64,000 nucleotides of DNA from Coprococcus ammoniilyticus (GTDB taxonomy: Bacteria; Bacillota; Clostridia; Lachnospirales; Lachnospiraceae). Shown one piece after another: positions 26,635-35,566 of this stretch. Positions within the stretch are counted from its first letter, which is position 1. The number at the start of each line of letters is the position of its first letter. The translations under genes and the position numbers were made by a program. The notes beneath the pieces were generated by a model, which was not told the origin of the DNA, did not search any database, and saw nothing but the letters and a program-made list of their open reading frames with translations. Location of the stretch: the NCBI RefSeq assembly GCF_025567345.1, contig NZ_JAOQJS010000006.1:124001-188000 (forward strand), read 5' to 3'.

Positions 26635-26853
26635 AAACTCTACAGCATTCGGTCACGGGGATGGCGCTTGTTATAAATAACGTGCTGCGATTTCTGTTCT
26701 CTGGACATTGCCCTATTCGTAAATACTCCTGTGCTAACTCGCCTTTGGCTCAGACAAGCACTCGTATTTACTGGCAATGTGCAGTTCACAACGAAATCTC
26801 GCAATGTTATTTTATAACAAGCACCATCCCCGTGACCGAGTGCTGTAGAGTTT
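26635..26853 (+). repeat. Palindromic element B (type 2 core)
   Basis: Long arms (about 65 bp, beginning AAACTCTACAGCA and closing TGCTGTAGAGTTT) enclose an inner stem ATTGCC...GGCAAT with GTAAATAC/GTATTTAC. Its tip is the type 2 core: GTGC-TAACT-CGCC-TTT-GGC-TCAGACAA-GCAC. The outer end is followed by TTTTTT. The inner arm blocks (TTATAAATAACGTGCTG and ACGAAATCTCGCAAT) recur in element C at 31.2 kb. Confidence 0.8.
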
Positions 26854-26924
26854 TTTGTATAATTAGATAATTGACTATAAGAGAAAGATTTTATGTTTTT
26901 TAATATAAAATACAGGAAGTGGTG

Positions 26925-26966
26925 TTGACACATTCTTTTTTTTGAACTAAAATGTAGCGTGCTACA
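26925..26966 (+). promoter_or_regulatory. Promoter and MarR operator upstream of ABC exporter operon
   Basis: TTGACA (26925-26930), a 17-bp spacer and TAAAAT (26948-26953). TGTAGC-GT-GCTACA (26953-26966) is a perfect inverted repeat starting at the end of the -10 box, so it covers the start point. It is the likely binding site of the MarR protein encoded 110 bp downstream. Confidence 0.78.
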
Positions 26967-27075
26967 CATGAAAAAAGATGTATAGTATGTATAAGATATG
27001 CAAGCTATATAACATTAAATGTAAGAGCATTTTCCGGGAATTATACATAGCTGTAAATAAAAGAAAGGAACCGTA

Positions 27076-27540
27076 ATGGAACAGGAAAAGGATATGGATG
27101 CAGATCGAAAGCTGCCGTGTGGTCCGGAGAAGGACATCGGTTATTATATTAAGCGGATCAATGATAAGCTGAAGGCCGGATTTGACGCATATTTATGTGA
27201 CGTGGATCTGACCAGTTCACAGGCAAGAGTGATTGAATATGTGTACTGGAATGGTGGAATGGTGACACAGAAGGAGATCGAGGTATTTCTGGATGTAGCG
27301 CATCCGACAGTTGTCGGCATCGTGAACCGTCTGGAAAAGAAAGGTTATCTGAACTGTCATCTGGATGAGAATAACAAACGAAATAAGATGGTATGCAGCA
27401 CCTGTGAAGCTGAAAAACTGCTCAATAAAATGTATGAAGGCAGGAGAGCTGCGGAACAGAGACTGCTTCATTCTTTTTCAGAGAATGAGGTGGCGCAGGC
27501 GAAAAAGCTGCTTGAAAAATTATATGAAAATATCAGATAA
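27076..27540 (+). CDS. MarR-family transcriptional regulator
   Basis: A 154-residue winged-helix protein. The core (about 35-115) includes TSSQARVIEYVYWNGGMVTQKEIEVFLDVAHPTVVGIVNRLEKKGYL with the recognition helix at HPTVVGIVNRLEKK. It is the first gene of a three-gene unit with two ABC half-transporters and should repress this unit until a ligand binds. A perfect inverted repeat lies over its promoter. Two cysteines (VCSTCEAEK) after the wing may allow redox or metal response, which is speculation. AAAGGAA precedes the ATG. Confidence 0.9.
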   Translation: MEQEKDMDADRKLPCGPEKDIGYYIKRINDKLKAGFDAYLCDVDLTSSQARVIEYVYWNGGMVTQKEIEVFLDVAHPTVVGIVNRLEKKGYLNCHLDENNKRNKMVCSTCEAEKLLNKMYEGRRAAEQRLLHSFSENEVAQAKKLLEKLYENIR

Positions 27541-27557
27541 AGAAAGAAGGAGGACGT

Positions 27558-29309
27558 ATGATCAGAAAATTATTAAAAAGTTTGCGGGAATATAAGAAGC
27601 CGACACTGCTTACGATATTCTGTGCAGTAATTGAAGTAGTATTTGAGATTTTAATTCCACTTTGTATGTCTGATCTGTTGGATTTTGGTATCGAAGGTGG
27701 AAAGATGAGTATTGTCGTAAAGGATGGAACATGGCTGATTGTGCTTGCAGCCTTACAGCTTTTAACAGGTGTGCTTGCAGCAGTTCTCGGTGCGAAAGCG
27801 TCAGCAGGATTTTCCGCAAATCTGCGACAGGATATCTATGATAATGTCCAGACATTTTCATTTTCTAACATAGATAAGTTTTCCACTTCATCTATCGTAA
27901 CAAGACTGACCACAGACGTAACGAATATTCAGAACGCATATCAGATGATCATTCGTATTGCAGTCAGAGGACCGATCATGCTGATCTTTTCCGTGATCGT
28001 TTCCTTTACGATCAATGCAAAGCTGGCATGGATATTCCTGATCGTTATTCCGTTTATGGGATTCGGTCTGATATTTATAGCAACCAAGGTGCACCCGATC
28101 TTCGAACGGGTATTCCACAAATATGACGGTTTAAATAATATCGTTCAGGAAAATGTAAAGGGAATGCGGGTTGTCAAATCCTTTAATTCGCAGGAAGCCG
28201 AGATCGGCAAATTCAAACATGCATCAGGTGATATCTATAAGGATTTTGTAAAGGCAGAAAGAATCCTGGCATTTAACTCTCCTTTGATGCAGTTCTTCAT
28301 GTATGGATGTATGATCGCAATTTCATGGATCGGTGCAAAAGCCATTGTGGCAAGCGGAAATAATGAAGCACTTGGACTTACGACCGGTAAGTTGACTGCA
28401 CTTATCACATATGCGATGCAGATATTGATGTCACTTATGATGTTATCAATGGTATTTGTCATGATCATGATATCCAGATCTTCAACGGAACGTATCGTTG
28501 AGGTGCTTGAGGAGACAACTACGATACAGAATCCGGAGAACCCGGTTCAGACTGTTGCAGATGGTTCGATCGTGTATGATCATGTGGATTTCTCTTACAG
28601 CAAACGGGCAGATAAGAAAGTTATTGACGGAGCAGATCTTAAGATCCGATCCGGTGAGACCGTTGGTATTATCGGTGGAACCGGTTCATCGAAGTCTTCC
28701 TTTGTCCAGTTGATCCCTCGTCTGTATGATGTGACAGGCGGAACACTTATGGTCGGTGGCGTGGATGTCCGCAAATATGACCTGCAGGTGCTTCGTGATG
28801 CAGTTGCAATGGTTCTTCAGAAGAATGAACTGTTTTCAGGGACAATAAAAGAGAACCTCCGCTGGGGAAATGAACAGGCGACGGATGAAGAAGTAAAAGA
28901 AGCCTGCCGTCTTGCCTGCGCGGATGAATTCGTTGAGGCGATGCCGGATGGATATGATACCTACATTGAACAGGGTGGAACAAATGTCTCCGGTGGACAG
29001 AAGCAGCGTCTTTGTATTGCGCGGGCACTTCTTAAGAAACCGAAGATATTGATCCTCGATGATTCGACCAGTGCGGTTGATACAAAGACCGATGCGATGA
29101 TCCAGAAAGCATTTGCCGAATACCTGCCGGACACGACCAAGATCATCATTGCGCAGAGAATTTCCTCTGTTCAGCACGCAGATAAGATCGTGGTATTGGA
29201 TGATGGTAAGATCATGGATGTAGGTACGCATGAAGAATTGATCGTAAAGAGTCCGATCTACAGAGAAGTATATGAATCACAGCAGAAGGGAGGCGGTCAG
29301 GATGAGTAA
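27558..29309 (+). CDS. ABC exporter half-transporter, degenerate ATPase subunit
   Basis: A 583-residue protein with a six-helix exporter domain (about 1-310) and an ATPase domain (about 335-575). Walker A reads GGTGSSKSS (373-381), with Ser where the last Gly is usual. The signature is NVSGGQKQR. Walker B ends D501-D502, with Asp in place of the catalytic Glu. This is the pattern of the degenerate-site subunit of heterodimeric multidrug exporters (LmrC/BmrC/TmrB types). Its start follows GGAGGA, and its stop overlaps the next gene by 8 bp. Confidence 0.92.
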   Translation: MIRKLLKSLREYKKPTLLTIFCAVIEVVFEILIPLCMSDLLDFGIEGGKMSIVVKDGTWLIVLAALQLLTGVLAAVLGAKASAGFSANLRQDIYDNVQTFSFSNIDKFSTSSIVTRLTTDVTNIQNAYQMIIRIAVRGPIMLIFSVIVSFTINAKLAWIFLIVIPFMGFGLIFIATKVHPIFERVFHKYDGLNNIVQENVKGMRVVKSFNSQEAEIGKFKHASGDIYKDFVKAERILAFNSPLMQFFMYGCMIAISWIGAKAIVASGNNEALGLTTGKLTALITYAMQILMSLMMLSMVFVMIMISRSSTERIVEVLEETTTIQNPENPVQTVADGSIVYDHVDFSYSKRADKKVIDGADLKIRSGETVGIIGGTGSSKSSFVQLIPRLYDVTGGTLMVGGVDVRKYDLQVLRDAVAMVLQKNELFSGTIKENLRWGNEQATDEEVKEACRLACADEFVEAMPDGYDTYIEQGGTNVSGGQKQRLCIARALLKKPKILILDDSTSAVDTKTDAMIQKAFAEYLPDTTKIIIAQRISSVQHADKIVVLDDGKIMDVGTHEELIVKSPIYREVYESQQKGGGQDE

Positions 29310-31227
29310 ACAGAAGAAACAGATGGACGCACCCGACAGAGAGCAGGGCAGCAGGGTCAATAAAAATACAGCCAAACGGCTGCTGTCCTATATCGGAGCA
29401 TATAAGAAGACGCTGGTTGTTGTATTTATCTGTATTATCTTAAGTGCACTTGCAAGTGTAGCGTCGGCAATGTTTATCGAGATACTGATCGATGATTATA
29501 TCACCCCGATCCTTGCAATGGATCATCCGGTCTATACCGGGCTGATCAAGGCACTTTGTATGGTCGGCGTTATTTACCTGATCGGTGTATTTTCTACATG
29601 GTTTTATAACTACCTGATGGTAGGGATCGCACAGGGAACTCTGAAAACCATACGAGATGAGATGTTCGAGAAGATGCAGAGCCTGCCAATCCGTTATTTT
29701 GATACGCATACACACGGAGATATCATGAGCTGCTATACCAACGATACTGATACGCTCCGCCAGATGATCGCACAGTCCCTTTCACAGATGATCTCATCGA
29801 TATGTACGGTTGTTGCGGTATTCTGCTGTATGTTATATCAGAGCATTTATCTGACACTGATCGTTGTCGTGATGCTGTTCTTTATCATGAAGCTGGTGAA
29901 GGTCATCGGTGGCAAGAGTGGATTTTATTTTATAAAACAGCAGCAGACACTTGGTGCATTAGATGGTTATATCGAGGAAATGGTCAATGGCCAGAAGGTT
30001 GTTAAGGTATTCTGCCACGAAGAGAAAGCCAGAGAAGATTTCCAGAAAAAGAATCAGGAATGGCAGCAGGCAGCAGCCAGTGCAAATGGTTATGCAAGCG
30101 GAATGATGCCGATGATGAATGCATTTGGTTATGTGCAGTATGTAGTTGTAGCGGTTGTTGGAGCATGGCTTGCGATCTCCGGTGCAACGAATCTGACGCT
30201 GGTCGGAACGAATACAGCCACTCTTGGTATGATCGCATCCTTCCTTACGTTGTCGAAGAACTTTACCAATCCGATCTCACAGCTTTCGAATCAGTTTAAT
30301 GCGATCGTAACGGCACTTGCAGGCGCGGAACGTATCTTTAAGCTGATCGATGAAGAACCGGAAGTGGATAATGGTTATGTAACACTTGCAAATGTCAAAG
30401 AGAAAAATGGTGAGCTGGTGGAAGTGAAAGAACGAACCGGAATCTGGGCATGGAAGCATCCACATGAGGATGGCAGTCTTACTTACCAGAGATTAGAGGG
30501 CGATATCGTTCTGGATCATGTGGATTTCAGCTACAATCCGGACAAACAGATCCTGCGTGATGTGACGCTCTATGCGAAACCGGGTCAGAAGATCGCATTT
30601 GTAGGTGCGACCGGAGCAGGAAAAACGACGATCACCAATCTGATCAATCGTTTCTATGATATAGACGATGGTAAGATCCGGTATGACGGAATCAATATTA
30701 ATAAGATCCGCAAGAAGGATCTGCGGGCATCTCTCGGTATTGTATTACAGGAGGTCAATCTGTTTACCGGAACGGTTATGGAGAACCTGAAATATGGAAA
30801 TCCAAATGCCACGGATGAGGAATGTATTGCAGCCGCCAAGCTTGCGAATGCGCATAATTTCATTATGATGCTGCCAAATGGTTATGACACGGTGCTTGCC
30901 GGAGATGGAAGCGGATTGTCACAGGGACAGCGGCAGTTGATCTCGATCGCAAGAGCAGCCGTATCCAATCCGCCGGTTATGATATTGGATGAAGCAACCT
31001 CCTCGATCGATACAAGAACGGAGGCGATGGTTCAGCAGGGAATGGACCGGCTGATGGAAGGTAGAACCGTATTTGTCATTGCACATCGTTTGTCTACAGT
31101 TAAGAATTCGGATGTTATCATGGTACTGGATCATGGCGCAGTCATTGAACGTGGTACACATGAGGATCTAATCGCAAAGAAAGGAACCTATTACCAGCTT
31201 TATACCGGAGCATTTGAATTGGAGTGA
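29302..31227 (+). CDS. ABC exporter half-transporter, canonical ATPase subunit
   Basis: A 641-residue partner of the preceding gene. Six helices lie in about residues 25-330. An insertion of about 35 residues (GELVEVKERTGIWAWKHPHE) precedes the ATPase domain. Walker A is GATGAGKTT, the signature is LSQGQRQL and Walker B ends D563-E564, so the catalytic Glu is present. Together the two proteins should form one active and one degenerate ATP site. The export substrate is unknown; MarR control suggests drugs or toxic metabolites. ATG 29302 is chosen because ATGAGTAA overlaps the upstream stop and AGGCGG precedes it. Confidence 0.92.
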   Translation: MSKQKKQMDAPDREQGSRVNKNTAKRLLSYIGAYKKTLVVVFICIILSALASVASAMFIEILIDDYITPILAMDHPVYTGLIKALCMVGVIYLIGVFSTWFYNYLMVGIAQGTLKTIRDEMFEKMQSLPIRYFDTHTHGDIMSCYTNDTDTLRQMIAQSLSQMISSICTVVAVFCCMLYQSIYLTLIVVVMLFFIMKLVKVIGGKSGFYFIKQQQTLGALDGYIEEMVNGQKVVKVFCHEEKAREDFQKKNQEWQQAAASANGYASGMMPMMNAFGYVQYVVVAVVGAWLAISGATNLTLVGTNTATLGMIASFLTLSKNFTNPISQLSNQFNAIVTALAGAERIFKLIDEEPEVDNGYVTLANVKEKNGELVEVKERTGIWAWKHPHEDGSLTYQRLEGDIVLDHVDFSYNPDKQILRDVTLYAKPGQKIAFVGATGAGKTTITNLINRFYDIDDGKIRYDGININKIRKKDLRASLGIVLQEVNLFTGTVMENLKYGNPNATDEECIAAAKLANAHNFIMMLPNGYDTVLAGDGSGLSQGQRQLISIARAAVSNPPVMILDEATSSIDTRTEAMVQQGMDRLMEGRTVFVIAHRLSTVKNSDVIMVLDHGAVIERGTHEDLIAKKGTYYQLYTGAFELE

Positions 31228-31234
31228 TAAATAG

Positions 31235-31492
31235 TAAAAACTCTACTGTTACCTGTCTCTGGTGGTTGCTCTTATTATAAATAACGTGCTGTGATTTCTG
31301 TTCACTGCACATGCCTGATTCGTAAATACTCCTGTGCTAACTCGCCTTCGGTTGAGCGGAGCACTTAGTGAAGACGAGCGTTAGCGTAGTTTGAGATTAG
31401 TGTAGCTTACTCTGATCCGGCAACAACGAAATCTCGCAATATTATTTTATAATAAGCATAATACCCAGCCCTAGGAAGCAGTAGAGTTTTTT
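31235..31492 (+). repeat. Palindromic element C (type 2 core)
   Basis: Outer arms AAAAACTCTACTG and CAGTAGAGTTTTT begin directly after the ABC exporter stop and end in a T run. Inner arms repeat those of element B (TTATAAATAACGTGCTG, ACGAAATCTCGCAAT). The core is GTGC-TAACT-CGCC-TTC-GGT-TGAGCGGA-GCAC, followed by an ACGAGCG-TTA-GCGT segment that resembles the second hairpin of type 1 elements. It probably also terminates the exporter operon. Confidence 0.78.
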
Positions 31493-31681
31493 GCTATTTT
31501 TAGGCAGGCGGTAAATGGTGGATAGCGTATTGATTATAGCATGACTAGGTTTGCTATAAGAGAAAGTTATAACGAATTCTAATATTTATGTATTGTATTT
31601 TAGTTGGAATTTGTTATATAATTCATACATTCCGAATAGGAATAGTAAGATAATGATGCGCAGAAACAAAAATTGTATTAA

Positions 31682-31822
31682 GTTTGAACACTTCGGATTA
31701 CCAAGACAGAGGCATTTGAGTCCGCCGGTCCTTAGGTGGCGCTGTAAGCGGCAGCTTAGTACCGTTGCAGGACGAAACGAGCGGAAGCGTCCTCTGATTG
31801 GTAATGCCGAAAGTGTTCAAAC
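31682..31822 (+). repeat. Palindromic element D (type 1 core)
   Basis: Arms begin GTTTGAACACTTCGG and end CCGAAAGTGTTCAAAC (small mismatches). Inside are CGGTCCTTAG, a GCGCTGTAAGCGGC stem, CTTAGTACCG, a GTCC/GGAC closing stem and a second hairpin with ACGAGCGGAAGCGT. The same second hairpin occurs reversed in element F. It stands 190 bp after element C and 50 bp before the next gene. Confidence 0.78.
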
Positions 31823-31873
31823 ATGATGATATTACGTTACGGCATTAGTAAAATATAAGAAGGAGGAAATGCC

Positions 31874-32494
31874 ATGCGACAGGTATTATGCTTTGGTGAT
31901 TCAAACACATATGGTTATGTGCCGGGAACGGCAGAACGCTATGACTGGGATACCAGATGGACCGGAATCGTAGGAACTGGACTGATGGAAAAGGGATATA
32001 TTGTACAGGAGGAAGGGCTGTGTGGCAGAACTACAGTATTTGACGATCCGCTTCGTCCGGGCAGACGTGGCAGTGAACTCCTTCCGATCATATTAGAAAC
32101 CCATAAGCCGGAAGATCTGATCATTTTAATGCTTGGAACAAATGATTGTAAGACATTTTATGGTGCAACGGCAGGCAGTATCGGCTTAGGTATCCGTAAA
32201 CTTGTGCGACAGATCCGGGATGGTGCGCCATCAGCGAAGATTCTTCTGATGTCACCGATCGCACTGGGCGAGAAGGTCTGGGATGGATTTGATCCGGAAT
32301 TTGGGGAAAATTCTGTACAGGTGTCCAAAGAGCTGCCGGAGATTTACCGGCAGATCGCAGAGGAAGAAGGACTTTATTATCTGGCGGCTTCTGATTATGC
32401 CGTACCATCGGAACGGGATCAGGAGCACATGGATGAAGAAGGACACAAGGCGCTGGCGGAAGCGGTACTGGAAAAAATTTCAGAGATATTGTAA
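31874..32494 (+). CDS. SGNH/GDSL hydrolase family protein
   Basis: A 206-residue hydrolase without signal peptide. CFGDSNTYGY (block I, Ser10), GLCGRTT (block II), MLGTNDCK (block III, Asn) and the C-terminal HMDEEGHKAL (His) form the expected catalytic and oxyanion set. The family includes arylesterases and acyl-hydrolases that act on short acyl esters in the cytoplasm. AGAAGGAGGAAA precedes the ATG. It stands between palindromes C/D and the azlC locus; no partner is evident. Confidence 0.88.
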   Translation: MRQVLCFGDSNTYGYVPGTAERYDWDTRWTGIVGTGLMEKGYIVQEEGLCGRTTVFDDPLRPGRRGSELLPIILETHKPEDLIILMLGTNDCKTFYGATAGSIGLGIRKLVRQIRDGAPSAKILLMSPIALGEKVWDGFDPEFGENSVQVSKELPEIYRQIAEEEGLYYLAASDYAVPSERDQEHMDEEGHKALAEAVLEKISEIL

Positions 32495-32521
32495 TGTGAG
32501 TTAGGAGTATAGAGAAAAATT

Positions 32522-33208
32522 ATGACTGGGGAGACTGTAGACAGAAAAGAAGTATTAAAACAGGCATTTGTGAAAGCTTTGCCGATCACCGGAAGTTATC
32601 TTTTTGTCAGTATGGCATATGGACTTATGATGCAGGAAGCAGGACTTTCATGGTTCTGGTCGTTGTTTACCAGCCTGACGGTATATACCGGCGCATTTCA
32701 GTTTGTGCTGGTAACATTCTTAAGTAGCGGTGCATCGATCCTCACGATCGCACTGACTGCATTGTTCATGAATAGCAGACAGTTCTTTTACGGACTGACA
32801 TTTGTTGAAGATTTCAAGAAAATGGGTAAGCGTTATCCATATATGGTTCACACAATGACGGATGAGACATACAAGGCTGAAAATGCTGACTGTGAAAAAC
32901 GCCAAGAGCAGATTAAGGTTCAGAACCAACAGAATTATGAGAAGTACCATGAAGGGCAGATGAGCCGAGAGGAGTTCCTGAGTGAAAAGAAGCAGCTAGA
33001 GGAAGAAAAAGAACGCCTGGAAAGACGAAAAAAGGAACTGGAAGAATTGATCAGCGGCGAGAAAGAAATCTTGCTGAAGAAGAATATTCCGGTGGAGCAG
33101 ATGATGGAGTTTTTGGGGTATGAGAAACTGACAGAGGAGATGCTTGAAAAGTATGTGGATGGGATATATGTGTATGATGACGGACGAGTGAAAATAAAAT
33201 ACAAATAA
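32522..33208 (+). pseudogene. azlC: Chimeric remnant: AzlC N-terminus fused to serine recombinase C-terminus
   Basis: Residues 1 to about 118 are the first helices of AzlC, the large subunit of a branched-chain amino acid exporter (GSYLFVSMAYGLMMQEAG, FMNSRQFFYGL, MVHTMTDETY). From about residue 120 the protein changes to a charged coiled-coil (SREEFLSEKKQLEEEKERLERRKKE) and a VDGIYVYDDGRVKIKYK end, as in large serine recombinases of conjugative/mobile elements. The join lies near 32870-32890. The rest of azlC continues at 36511. The open frame is intact, but neither half can be functional as its family protein. This marks the left edge of an inserted island. Confidence 0.8.
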
Positions 33209-33231
33209 AAACAGATATCACGTTTTTAATA

Positions 33232-33260
33232 TTGAATAAATGACAGCGATATGGCATAAT
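33232..33260 (+). promoter_or_regulatory. Promoter of the island cassette
   Basis: TTGAAT (33232-33237), a 17-bp spacer and CATAAT (33255-33260) lie about 45 bp before the first cassette gene and after the recombinase remnant. Confidence 0.45.
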
Positions 33261-33306
33261 ATATAATGTAATAACGGAATTAATGTGAATAAGGAGGAAA
33301 TGAAAA

Positions 33307-34503
33307 GTGAGGCTGTTGAAAATATTTATAAATAATATGCCACGTTTTAAAGAAAATATAGATATTGACTTTATTACTAAACAAAGAGTGGCAGAAAATG
33401 ATAAGGAAAAATTATTTAATGTTTTTTCTAATAATTACACCGAATTTTATACTAACCAAGCAATTTCATTTATAGGACTCAATGCATCTGGAAAAACAAC
33501 AATATTAAAAGCAATTTCATTTGTTATCAATTTACTTAATAATGAGGCTCTCAATAATATTAAGTCAAAGGAAATATTAAATGATTTATCAGAGGGCGAA
33601 AAAGTTACAATCACTAGTTTTTTCTATAATGAGAATAGAGTTTATAAACTTGAGACAGTCATAGAAAAAAAAATAAACCCAGTTGATAATGAAGAAAAAT
33701 TGATTATTACGGAAGAAAAACTTTGGGAGAAAGATGCTAATAAAATAAGAACAAAGAAGAGTCTATTTGATTTTAAAGACTCAGATATACGAATTGAAAG
33801 AAATGAAAAAGAACAATTTTTATTAAATGATGTAAGTGTTATGATTGCAATTAATAAGGAAAAGCAATCAAATTTTCCAGTAAGAGATATGCTAATGTGG
33901 ACAAACCACAATATGTTAAATATACTTGGAAAATTTCCAAAAGAACTGCTTACCTTTTTAGATCCTAGTATTGAATATTTTAAATGTAGCGTAGAAAAAA
34001 AATCAGCAGATATTCGTCTGAAATTTTATGGATCAGAAGAAATTATACTTAATAGACCAAGTGAGATAGAAAAATATCTTTCATCGGGTACTATTAAGGG
34101 AATAAATGTTTTTATGAATGCTCTGCTTTGTTTTATAGAAGGTGGTTATTTAATTGTTGATGAACTTGAAAACCATTTTAATGAAGAGATTGTAACCACA
34201 TTAGTTCGCTTTTTTATGAACCCTAGTGTAAATAGAAATGGTGCTACTTTAATATATTCTACACATTATTCAGAATTATTAGATGAATATGAGAGAAATG
34301 ATAGCATTTACATTGTTAGAAATCGAGGAGGAATATATGCTGAGAATCTTTCACTTATTTTAAAACGAAATGACATTAAGAAGAGTGAAGCATATGAAAG
34401 TGGATATTTAGAAGGCACTGTTCCAGTGTATGAAGCATATATGGCATTAAAAAAAGTCCTTTCTAGTGTGAGAATAGGGGAGGATGAAGAAGAAAATGAG
34501 TAA
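33307..34503 (+). CDS. ABC/OLD-like ATPase of a putative defence cassette
   Basis: A 398-residue protein. Walker A GLNASGKTT is at 57-65, a signature-like YLSSGTIKG at 257-265, Walker B YLIVDELEN at 281-289 and a switch His in YSTH at 317-320. These lie in an SMC/ABC-type fold of the AAA_15/OLD group used in phage-defence ATPases. The GTG start is chosen because AAGGAGGAA precedes it by 7 bases; a nearer ATG is in a different frame with an early stop. Its 3' end overlaps the next gene by 8 bp. Base composition is clearly more AT-rich than flanking genes, a sign of transfer. The defence role is inferred from architecture and location. Confidence 0.75.
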   Translation: MRLLKIFINNMPRFKENIDIDFITKQRVAENDKEKLFNVFSNNYTEFYTNQAISFIGLNASGKTTILKAISFVINLLNNEALNNIKSKEILNDLSEGEKVTITSFFYNENRVYKLETVIEKKINPVDNEEKLIITEEKLWEKDANKIRTKKSLFDFKDSDIRIERNEKEQFLLNDVSVMIAINKEKQSNFPVRDMLMWTNHNMLNILGKFPKELLTFLDPSIEYFKCSVEKKSADIRLKFYGSEEIILNRPSEIEKYLSSGTIKGINVFMNALLCFIEGGYLIVDELENHFNEEIVTTLVRFFMNPSVNRNGATLIYSTHYSELLDEYERNDSIYIVRNRGGIYAENLSLILKRNDIKKSEAYESGYLEGTVPVYEAYMALKKVLSSVRIGEDEEENE

Positions 34504-35011
34504 GTATAAGGCTTGTATTTGTGAAGGAGGAGCTGAAACTGCGATACTGGATTTATTATTGGATCAAAATAAATTGATATTCTCAAGAGATGAATTGCTT
34601 GAAGGTGAAATACTTAGGACAAGAAAAGGAAAAGAATTTGAAACCCGTTATTTGAAAAAGGACTTTTCAGGAAAAATAACGGTGTATAGAATACTTGATT
34701 CAAGAAGAGAAAATTTTAAGATAAGTAAGGCGTATCAGCGAAAAGTAGAAGTTGTGAACGTAATTACAGCACCTGAGATAGAAATGCTGATAATTTGCAA
34801 CGAAGGAAAATATCAGGATTTTGAAAAGAAAAAGAACATGTCACCGAGTGAATATTGCAAATCTATTTTGAAAATGAAAAATGTAAAAAGTGTTTCGTTT
34901 GTTAAGGAATATTTTGCTGATGTATCTATTCTGGAAAAAAGTCTTCATGAGTATAAGAGAGTATCTAAAGTGCGAAAAAGTGAAAAGACAATATATGATT
35001 TACTGAGGTAG
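34496..35011 (+). CDS. Small TOPRIM/RloB-like partner of the ATPase (uncharacterised)
   Basis: A 171-residue soluble protein. An N-terminal ACICEGGAE (6-14) resembles the first acidic motif of TOPRIM or RloB-type nucleases. A mid-protein TAPEIEMLIICNEGKYQDF recalls the second RloB block. I know similar proteins only as hypothetical neighbours of such ATPases. ATPase plus RloB/TOPRIM-like pairs (for example AbiL and RloAB) serve in phage defence. ATG 34496 overlaps the ATPase stop by 8 bp; an upstream in-frame ATG (34484) sits too close to GGAGG. The nuclease activity is a hypothesis. Confidence 0.6.
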   Translation: MSKYKACICEGGAETAILDLLLDQNKLIFSRDELLEGEILRTRKGKEFETRYLKKDFSGKITVYRILDSRRENFKISKAYQRKVEVVNVITAPEIEMLIICNEGKYQDFEKKKNMSPSEYCKSILKMKNVKSVSFVKEYFADVSILEKSLHEYKRVSKVRKSEKTIYDLLR

Positions 35012-35105
35012 AAATAGCGAATGGAAATTAAGAAACGAAAAGTTTGCAGTTTACGCATGATTTCAACCCGATAATATGAAAATATACAAAAGGAGAAAGG
35101 AAAAA

Positions 35106-35564
35106 TTGGAAGAAATAGATGAATTGTATCAAGCATTTTCTAACGTAACTGCAGAAGAAAGTGGAAATGTTATAAGTGATGAAAACAACAGAAATTTGCA
35201 ATATAAAGATACATATAATATTCATGTTCCAAAAACTAGAGATAAAATTGTGTTGGATATAGGTTTAATTGAGAAACTTCGGAAAGAATGTAAGGAAATC
35301 AAGCAAACAAAGTTTCCTTATGCGGAAGCTTGTTTGGGTGTAGCATCACTTTTACTGGGAGCATTTTTAAGCGCCTTGATATCTCAAGTGGCTTATGAAC
35401 TAAAATTTTTGAGTATACTTTTTTATTCGATTTGTCCAGTTGGTGGAATTGGATGTAGCGTTGCATATTATTTTTTAAGGAAAAATAGTATGGCAGATGC
35501 AAAGAAATTGGCAGATTACGTAGAAGAATACATAATTGTTCCAGCGGAAGAAAGTGAGGAGTAG
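35106..35564 (+). CDS. Two-helix membrane protein of the island cassette
   Basis: A 152-residue protein with a polar N-terminal half (about 1-75), two membrane helices (about 83-104 and 110-133) and a short acidic C-terminal tail. I do not recognise a family. The TTG start is chosen for the AGGAGAAAGG site just upstream; an ATG at 35076 in the same frame has no ribosome-binding site. It ends 2 bp before the protease gene, so the two are probably translated together. A membrane protein beside a trypsin-like protease could be an effector and its activator, but this is inference. Confidence 0.6.
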   Translation: MEEIDELYQAFSNVTAEESGNVISDENNRNLQYKDTYNIHVPKTRDKIVLDIGLIEKLRKECKEIKQTKFPYAEACLGVASLLLGAFLSALISQVAYELKFLSILFYSICPVGGIGCSVAYYFLRKNSMADAKKLADYVEEYIIVPAEESEE

Positions 35565-35566
35565 AA

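Noticed and set aside
31593..31826. 77-codon open frame
   Set aside because: Most of it is one arm and the core of palindromic element D; the composition is that of the repeat.
31874..32494. SGNH hydrolase as part of the defence island
   Set aside because: It lies outside the azlC insertion and its base composition matches the backbone, so I count it as a host gene.
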